Assembly: GCA_937874515.1 (NCBI GenBank) | Contig: CALNBV010000170.1 | Span: 1 to 9,405, forward strand | Length of the DNA: 9,405 nt | Reading direction: 5' to 3' | DNA from: an uncultured Paenibacillaceae bacterium | GTDB lineage: Bacteria > Bacillota > Bacilli > Aneurinibacillales > Aneurinibacillaceae | Shown: positions 5,648 through 9,405 of the stretch, in pieces | Layout of the letters: the number at the start of each line of letters is the position of its first letter | How positions within the stretch are numbered: the stretch's first letter is position 1 | Notes under the pieces: model-generated | Seen by the model: only the letters and a program-made list of their open reading frames with translations | Told to the model about the DNA's origin: nothing | Databases searched by the model: none | Translations under genes and position numbers: made by a program

Positions 5648-5648
5648 C

Positions 5649-5949
5649 TTACATCTTCTCTTCTACAGATTTCATTTTTTGTGCCATGCTAGCAGGCTTA
5701 TCCCGCCGTTCATCGATGGTAATGGATGTATACACCCTCATGGCTCCTTCTTGAAAGGACTGCTCGTGCATACGCTGAATAACGGCCAGAATATCAGGCA
5801 ACTCCCCTTCGATAATGGTTGCCATAGGAGTCATTTGAAAAGTGATTTTCTCCTGTGCTTCCCGCAATACTCGTTGTACAGCAGCAATATTTGCTCACAC
5901 TTGGGGTTTCTGTCCCCATGGGAAAAGTGGTTACTTGCACAATTGCCAT
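5649..5949 (-). pseudogene. MTH1187/YqgV-type thiamine-binding protein gene, frameshifted
   Basis: The minus strand carries a complete gene of this small family in two frames. From ATG 5949 (AGGAGGG eight bases upstream) it reads MAIVQVTTFPMGTETPSVSKY, the typical N-terminus, then goes off frame at about 5886 into CCCTTSIAG and stops near 5794. The next frame carries the rest: AAVQRVLREAQEKITFQMTPMATIIEGELPDILAVIQRMHEQSFQ, then VYTSITIDERRDKPASM to the end at 5649. Relatives have one residue between the Tyr and the Ala, which points to loss of two bases (an AT unit in ATATAT would fit) or, less likely, gain of one. The family is about 100 residues, a ferredoxin-like fold, with thiamine binding proposed or shown for some members. 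A shorter reading from TTG at 5867 is an artefact, as that codon is the Leu of RVLRE. The cause could be real decay or a sequencing error. Confidence 0.82.
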
Positions 5950-5957
5950 GTCTTATG

Positions 5958-5964
5958 CCCTCCT
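5958..5964 (-). promoter_or_regulatory. Ribosome-binding site of the frameshifted gene
   Basis: AGGAGGG (minus strand, 5964-5958) lies eight bases before ATG 5949 and overlaps the stop codon of the nitrilase gene. It shows where the thiamine-binding-type gene really begins and that it is translated in tandem with the nitrilase. Confidence 0.8.
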
Positions 5965-6751
5965 ATTTATACAAATCTGGTCTCCGGTCTGCAAAAACAG
6001 GGATTTTCCCCCGCACTTCTTCAATTAGGGTTAAATCAATTTCTGCAATAAGAATTGCTTCCTCTTCTCCGCCTTCTACAAGAATTTCACCCCAGGGATC
6101 AATGACCATAGAATGGCCGCAGAATTCTGTTTTCCCAGAAATGCCAACCCGATTGCAGGCAACAACATACATTTGATTTTCAATCGCCCGGGCCTGCATG
6201 AGAGTTCGCCAGTGATTTAGGCGAGGATGGGGCCATTCTGCTGAATTAACGAGAATCCCTGCTCCATCCAGGGCATAACTTCTTGCCAGTTCTGGGAAGC
6301 GAATATCATAACAAATGGTGATCCCTACTTTTGTATTTCCATATGGGAAAGAGGCTAATTCTTCTCCCCCTGTCAGGTATTTATCCTCACGCATAATGCG
6401 GAAAAGATGGATTTTGCTATATTCGGCAACAATTTCACCCTTGTTATCAACGGCGAAGGTGGTATTGTACACTTTGCCATCTTTTATTTGCGCAACGGAT
6501 CCGCCAATTATAGTCACGTTATTTTCCCGGGCAAAGGTTTGGAGAAACTCCTTTGTCCGTTCCCCTTCTCGATCACCAATTTCCTGAATTCTTTTTAAAT
6601 CATAGGCTGTCGTCCACATTTCTGGAAGAATAATAAATTCCGCCTTTTGTGCAACAGCCTGTTTCATTTTTTCCGCAAAAGCAGCATAGTTTGCTTCTGG
6701 ATCCCCGAAAAAAATATCACTCTGGATTAACGCAACACGTACTGTACTCAA
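5963..6751 (-). CDS. Nitrilase-superfamily carbon-nitrogen hydrolase (omega-amidase-like)
   Basis: A full-length 262-residue member of the nitrilase superfamily. The Glu-Lys-Cys triad is present: Glu44 in ILPEMW, Lys113 in YSKIHLF and Cys147 in GITICYDIRFPELAR. Glu130 is in place as the usual second glutamate. ENQMYVVACNRVG and GHSMVIDPWGE near residues 190-220 are typical of the omega-amidase/Nit2/YafV/MtnU branch, which hydrolyses alpha-ketoglutaramate or alpha-ketosuccinamate to the keto acid and ammonia; that substrate is inferred. B. subtilis MtnU is a close relative in size, but no methionine-salvage genes are seen here, so I give no symbol. It starts with TTG at 6751, as an in-frame TAG lies two codons upstream, preceded by AAAGGTGGGGG. 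It is followed directly by the frameshifted MTH1187-type gene, probably one transcript ending at 5622. Confidence 0.92.
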   Translation of the reverse strand: MSTVRVALIQSDIFFGDPEANYAAFAEKMKQAVAQKAEFIILPEMWTTAYDLKRIQEIGDREGERTKEFLQTFARENNVTIIGGSVAQIKDGKVYNTTFAVDNKGEIVAEYSKIHLFRIMREDKYLTGGEELASFPYGNTKVGITICYDIRFPELARSYALDGAGILVNSAEWPHPRLNHWRTLMQARAIENQMYVVACNRVGISGKTEFCGHSMVIDPWGEILVEGGEEEAILIAEIDLTLIEEVRGKIPVFADRRPDLYK

Positions 6752-6890
6752 TTCCTATTCCCCCACCTTTATCTCAATCACTTTCTCTATTATCTTTATT
6801 ATATTATGTGTTCATTCATTTGGCAGGATGATAAAGGAAATTATTTTGCGAAATCTTTCTTCTTTTCGCTTTTTTATCCATTATCGTTCT

Positions 6891-7184
6891 TCATCTATGG
6901 GTTAATTTTATACCTGTATATAAAATAACAAAATTTATAATTCCCACAATAACAAAAGCTAATGCGTAATAACCTACTCCAATAATGGCTGCCAGTCCAT
7001 CTGGTATATAAATAAACCACCAAATCCAGGCAATAAAAAACAAAATTAAATCTAGCAAAAGCACTCGCATAATTCCTTGCACAAAAGTAGTTCCCTTTCT
7101 AATGCAATAAATACTATAGAAAATCGTACCGAATAACATGATACACATCGGCAAAAAAAAGGCGACTATTTCTTGCATTTTCAT
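6891..7184 (-). CDS. Small three-helix membrane protein, unknown
   Basis: The 97-residue product has three clear membrane segments: residues about 6-28 (IVAFFLPMCIMLFGTIFYSIYCI), 39-60 (Trp-rich, FFIAWIWWFIYI) and 66-90 (AIIGVGYYALAFVIVGIINFVIL), with short charged loops (RKGTTF between 1 and 2, PDG between 2 and 3) and a basic end KLTHR. No known family or motif is recognised. Two possible starts, ATG 7184 and ATG 7178 (Met3), follow AAGGGG; spacing favours the second, so the true protein may be 95 residues. It is divergent from the ABC importer receptor gene and separated by 139 bases from the nitrilase gene downstream, so it may be monocistronic. Confidence 0.65.
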   Translation of the reverse strand: MKMQEIVAFFLPMCIMLFGTIFYSIYCIRKGTTFVQGIMRVLLLDLILFFIAWIWWFIYIPDGLAAIIGVGYYALAFVIVGIINFVILYTGIKLTHR

Positions 7185-7358
7185 CTACCCCTTCAATTAT
7201 TTATAGTGTAATTTTACACCAAACTTTATATTTGAAGTATGTCTGAACATTGAAATATTACTAATCATTGTTATGGGTAACAAGCTGTAACCCTTTTGTA
7301 ACCCCCTTATGTGATGGTTTAAGATAGCGATTACATTATTGTTTTATGGGGGTTTGAA
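7185..7358. promoter_or_regulatory. Divergent regulatory region before the ABC importer
   Basis: This 174-base gap separates the divergent small membrane protein and receptor genes. It holds an inverted repeat GTGTAA-TT-TTACAC (7206-7219), a 16-bp dyad TTGTTA-N4-TAACAA (7268-7283), and three GTAAC boxes starting at 7277, 7287 and 7298, one helical turn apart. The last box overlaps a plausible -35 element. No RNA gene or riboswitch is seen. Confidence 0.55.
7296..7325 (+). promoter_or_regulatory. Likely promoter of the ABC importer operon
   Basis: TTGTAA (-35, 7296-7301) and TAAGAT (-10, 7320-7325) with an 18-base spacer. Both hexamers depart from consensus at two positions, so an activator could be needed; the GTAAC direct repeats immediately upstream and overlapping the -35 fit such a role. 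A start near 7332 gives a leader of about 27 bases. Confidence 0.45.
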
Positions 7359-8570
7359 ATGAGAAGAAAGATGAAGTCCCGGATGTTTGTTCTCTGTTGC
7401 CTGATATTTGTGATGATTGCCGCTACAGCCTGTAACAACTCCTCTGTGAATACTTCCTCTAATCAAGCACCAATAAAAATCGGGGTCCTAACCTCTAAAA
7501 CAGGGGCCTTAGAAGCATACGGTAACCAAATGATTGAGGGCTTTGAAATGGGCCTTGATTACGCCACCGATGGTAAACGGGAAATCAATGGCCGCAAGAT
7601 TGAAATGATTATTGAAGATACGGAAACAAAACCAGATGTGGCTACGAAAAAAGCAACCAAACTATTAGAGGAAGATAAAGTAGATATCCTTACAGGTGCT
7701 GCTAGCAGTACAGATACCCTAGCCGTCCTTCCTTTGGTAGAAGAATATAAAAAAATCATGATGGTTGAACCCGCTGTTGCTGATTCTATTACAGGTTCTG
7801 ATTGGAACCGCTACGTGTTCCGCTCCGCGCGGAATTCATCTCAGGATGCTATTGCCGGTGCTGCTGCCATTGCCAAAAAAGGGACGAAGATTGCCGTTCT
7901 CGCCCCAGATAGCGCCTTTGGCCATGAGGGAGCTACCGCGTTTGTGAATGCTGCTAAGAAAAAAGGCGCCAACATTGTCCTGCAAGAATTCCCTGATCCA
8001 AAAGCAGCAGATTTTACCTCGAACATTCAAAAAGTCGTAAATGCCAAACCAGATTATCTCTTTGTCATCTGGGCCGGTGCCAACTCTCCCTGGAAAACCA
8101 TTGTGAATATGAAATTGCCGGAAAAAGGCATTAAAATCTCCACAGGCGCACCTGACATTGCAGCCCTAAAAACCATGGGTTCTCTTGTCGGGATGGAAGG
8201 GTTCTGTGTGTACTACAATGAACTGCCAAACAATGATATTAACAAATGGCTCGTAGAAGAAAACAAAAAAAGGTTCAACAAAGTTCCTGACCTCTTTACA
8301 GCAGGAGGCATGAGTGCCGCCATTGCCATTGTGGAAGGCATTAAGAAAGCAGGTTCAACAGATACGGAAGCCTTAATCAAAGCCATGGAAGGCATGTCTT
8401 TTGAAGGGCCAAAAGGAAAAATGACCTTCCGCAAAGAAGACCATCAAGCCATACAAACCCTTTATGCCATTAAATTAGAAAATAAAAAGGGGTATGACCA
8501 CCCTGTTGCTATACTCATCCGTGAGTTAACCCCTGAAGAAACCACGCCCCCAATTACAGTGAAAAAGTAA
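7359..8570 (+). CDS. Lipoprotein substrate-binding protein of a HAAT-type ABC importer (LivJ-like)
   Basis: A 403-residue extracellular receptor. Residues 1-25 are a lipoprotein signal (basic MRRKMKSR, hydrophobic core, then ATA before Cys25), so the mature protein is lipid-anchored outside the membrane; a Ser/Asn-rich linker follows. Residues about 38-385 form the two-lobe type I periplasmic-binding fold of the branched-chain amino acid/amide family: IKIGVLTSKTGALEAYG, the RKIEMIIEDTETKPDVATKKATKLL helix, VDILTGAASSTDTLAVLPL, then YVFRSARNSSQDAIAGAA, KIAVLAPDSAFGHEGATAF and the lobe around DYLFVIWAGANSPW. Family members bind Leu/Ile/Val, other amino acids, urea or short amides; the ligand cannot be read here. 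The ATG at 7359 follows GGGGG by six bases. The LivG-like ATPase starts 19 bases after its stop, so this is the first gene of the operon. Confidence 0.92.
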   Translation: MRRKMKSRMFVLCCLIFVMIAATACNNSSVNTSSNQAPIKIGVLTSKTGALEAYGNQMIEGFEMGLDYATDGKREINGRKIEMIIEDTETKPDVATKKATKLLEEDKVDILTGAASSTDTLAVLPLVEEYKKIMMVEPAVADSITGSDWNRYVFRSARNSSQDAIAGAAAIAKKGTKIAVLAPDSAFGHEGATAFVNAAKKKGANIVLQEFPDPKAADFTSNIQKVVNAKPDYLFVIWAGANSPWKTIVNMKLPEKGIKISTGAPDIAALKTMGSLVGMEGFCVYYNELPNNDINKWLVEENKKRFNKVPDLFTAGGMSAAIAIVEGIKKAGSTDTEALIKAMEGMSFEGPKGKMTFRKEDHQAIQTLYAIKLENKKGYDHPVAILIRELTPEETTPPITVKK

Positions 8571-8574
8571 AAAG

Positions 8575-8581
8575 AAAGGGG
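8575..8581 (+). promoter_or_regulatory. Ribosome-binding site of the LivG-like gene
   Basis: AAAGGGG lies eight bases before ATG 8590 in the short gap after the receptor gene. No terminator hairpin is seen in that gap, which supports co-transcription. Confidence 0.65.
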
Positions 8582-8589
8582 TTTAAGAA

Positions 8590-9357
8590 ATGCAGGAACT
8601 TCTCTTTGAAACAAAAAACCTGACCATATCCTTTGGAAACCATGTAGCCGTAGACCACGTGAATCTTCAGGTTCCCAGAGGCCAATTCAAATCCATCATT
8701 GGACCCAATGGTGCGGGAAAAACCACCTTTTTAAATTTATTAAGCGGCCAATTAACGCCAACTTCTGGACAACTTATTTATAAAGGGAGAGAGATTACCT
8801 CCCTCCCTCCCCATCAACGAACCCGATTAGGCATTGGGCGTTCATTTCAAATCACCAACGTTTTCCCCCATCTCACCGTTCTCGAAAATGTGCGCCTAGC
8901 TGTTCAATCCGCTTCCAATGTCCGCTACCAATTTCTTCGCCACTTTAGATCCTACCCTGAATTTACGCAAAAGGCTTATGACTACCTAGAAAAGGTGCGA
9001 TTGAAGGAAAAAGCTGACCATCCCGCCACTTCCCTTGCCCATGGCGAAAAACGAAAACTGGAATTAGCCATTTTGTTGGCCCTGGAAACGGAAGTTCTGT
9101 TATTGGATGAACCTACTGCAGGCATGTCCTTAGAAGAAGTCCCCCATATTGTAGAAATCATTCGAGACATAAAAAATCAGGGAGAAAAAACCATTCTCCT
9201 CATTGAACATAAAATGGACTTAATTTTGGACCTATCCGATACCATTGCGGTGTTATTTAACGGGCGCCTCCTGGCGGATGATGCCCCCCATCACATTATG
9301 GATAATGAAAATGTACAACAGGCTTATTTAGGAGGATTGTACAATGACGTTTCTTAA
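8590..9357 (+). CDS. LivG-like ATPase of the HAAT-type ABC importer
   Basis: A 255-residue ATP-binding subunit with every core motif: Walker A GPNGAGKTT (residues 38-46), Q-loop Gln87 in GRSFQITNVFPHLTV, signature LAHGE (149-153, the HAAT-type variant of LSGGQ), Walker B VLLLDEP (169-175), D-loop AGMS (177-180) and switch His207 in LLIEHKMD. GRSFQITNVFPHLTVLENVRLA is characteristic of LivG rather than LivF. The end QQAYLGG is the usual LivG tail. It pairs with the LivF-like ATPase that begins inside its last codons to drive uptake of the ligand caught by the upstream receptor, through LivH/LivM-type permeases that must lie outside the window. No disruption is seen. Confidence 0.94.
   Translation: MQELLFETKNLTISFGNHVAVDHVNLQVPRGQFKSIIGPNGAGKTTFLNLLSGQLTPTSGQLIYKGREITSLPPHQRTRLGIGRSFQITNVFPHLTVLENVRLAVQSASNVRYQFLRHFRSYPEFTQKAYDYLEKVRLKEKADHPATSLAHGEKRKLELAILLALETEVLLLDEPTAGMSLEEVPHIVEIIRDIKNQGEKTILLIEHKMDLILDLSDTIAVLFNGRLLADDAPHHIMDNENVQQAYLGGLYNDVS
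9330..9336 (+). promoter_or_regulatory. Ribosome-binding site of the LivF-like gene
   Basis: AGGAGGA, inside the LivG-like gene, lies seven bases before ATG 9344 and sets that start, giving a 14-base overlap of the two ATPase genes. Confidence 0.82.
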
Positions 9358-9405
9358 AGTGGAGGAGATTCATACCTATATTGAACAATTTCATATTTTG
9401 CAGGG
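9344..9405 (+). CDS. N-terminal start of a LivF-like ATPase (partial)
   Basis: Only the first 20 full codons are inside the window: MTFLKVEEIHTYIEQFHILQ, then GG of a probable Gly codon. The pattern (LKVE-IHTYI-QFHIL-G) is the opening strand of LivF-type ATP-binding subunits, which typically read LEVE-LH-YYG--HAL-G. It overlaps the LivG-like gene by 14 bases and has its own strong ribosome-binding site, so the two ATPases are coupled, as is usual for HAAT importers. The Walker motifs lie beyond the window and cannot be checked. Confidence 0.82.
   Translation, partial: MTFLKVEEIHTYIEQFHILQ

Noticed and set aside
5649..5867. A 72-residue gene starting at TTG 5867
   Set aside because: The TTG is an internal Leu codon of the longer frameshifted gene and has no ribosome-binding site; the true start is ATG 5949.
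5679..6176. 165-residue plus-strand open frame
   Set aside because: It lies opposite the frameshifted MTH1187-type gene and the nitrilase gene, has no ribosome-binding site and reads as low-complexity Ser/Pro/Leu; it is a shadow of those genes.
6795..6830. Possible promoter for the nitrilase operon (TATAAT-like word on the minus strand)
   Set aside because: The TATAAT word is in a long AT-rich stretch and no convincing -35 lies 16-18 bases upstream, so I do not annotate it.
6848..6876. GCGAAA/TTTCGC hairpin followed by a T-run on the plus strand, terminator-like
   Set aside because: Both flanking genes are on the minus strand, the stem is only six pairs with a ten-base loop, and no plus-strand transcript is expected here.
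7206..7219. GTGTAA-TT-TTACAC dyad as a TnrA/GlnR nitrogen-control site or as another copy of the GntR operator
   Set aside because: TnrA/GlnR sites have TGTNA-N7-TNACA and the GntR sites TGTAT-N10-ATACA; this spacing fits neither.
1..9405. CRISPR array, transposase, integrase, tRNA/rRNA or catabolite-response (cre) sites
   Set aside because: No regularly spaced repeats, no such protein motifs and no cloverleaf or rRNA sequence were seen by eye; no good cre match was noticed.

Overview
The window looks like chromosomal DNA from a low-GC Gram-positive bacterium of the Bacillaceae/Bacillales type. Genes have strong purine-rich Shine-Dalgarno sites (AAGGAGGTG, GGGAGG, AGGAGGG) and use TTG and GTG starts as well as ATG. 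Intrinsic terminators are clear, and several proteins belong to families typical of Bacillales: a YtrA-like GntR regulator with its ABC transporter, an MTH1187/YqgV-type protein, an AbrB-type antitoxin and a lipoprotein solute receptor. The species cannot be told from the sequence alone.

Layout. 1-296 (+) is the 3' end of an unrecognised membrane protein gene. 363-1034 (-) encodes a helical protein with a Tyr/Gly-rich head and has its own terminator at 314-342. 1126-1485 (+) is a small four-helix membrane protein. 1577-2226 (+) is a compact toxin-antitoxin cassette: AbrB/MazE-type antitoxin and Doc-family toxin, with a palindromic operator on its promoter and a strong terminator. A 17-bp direct repeat (336-352 and 2281-2297) brackets this first accessory stretch. 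5436 down to 2321 (-) is a four-gene operon: GntR/YtrA-like repressor, ABC ATPase, six-helix permease and a membrane-anchored extracellular protein. Its promoter region carries three 20-bp operators with the shared pattern TGTAT-N10-ATACA. 6751 down to 5649 (-) holds a nitrilase-superfamily amidohydrolase that overlaps the ribosome-binding site of a thiamine-binding-type (MTH1187) gene; the latter is broken by a frameshift in this sequence. 7184-6891 (-) is a small three-helix membrane protein. 7359-9405 (+) is the start of a branched-chain-amino-acid/amide-type (HAAT) ABC importer: lipoprotein receptor, LivG-like ATPase and the first codons of a LivF-like ATPase; the permeases presumably lie beyond the window.

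How the genes work together. The GntR protein very likely represses its own transporter operon through the operators that cover the -10 region and early transcribed region; in B. subtilis the related ytr system responds to cell-wall-targeting antibiotics. The Doc/AbrB pair is a self-contained, autoregulated module. The HAAT importer and the divergent nitrilase could together take up and hydrolyse an amide, but only proximity supports that.

I found no CRISPR array, transposase, integrase, tRNA, rRNA or riboswitch. I see no clearly new biological system. The best leads are the repeated operators of the four-gene ABC operon with its unassigned extracellular subunit, the frameshifted MTH1187 gene, and the direct repeat bracketing the toxin-antitoxin region.
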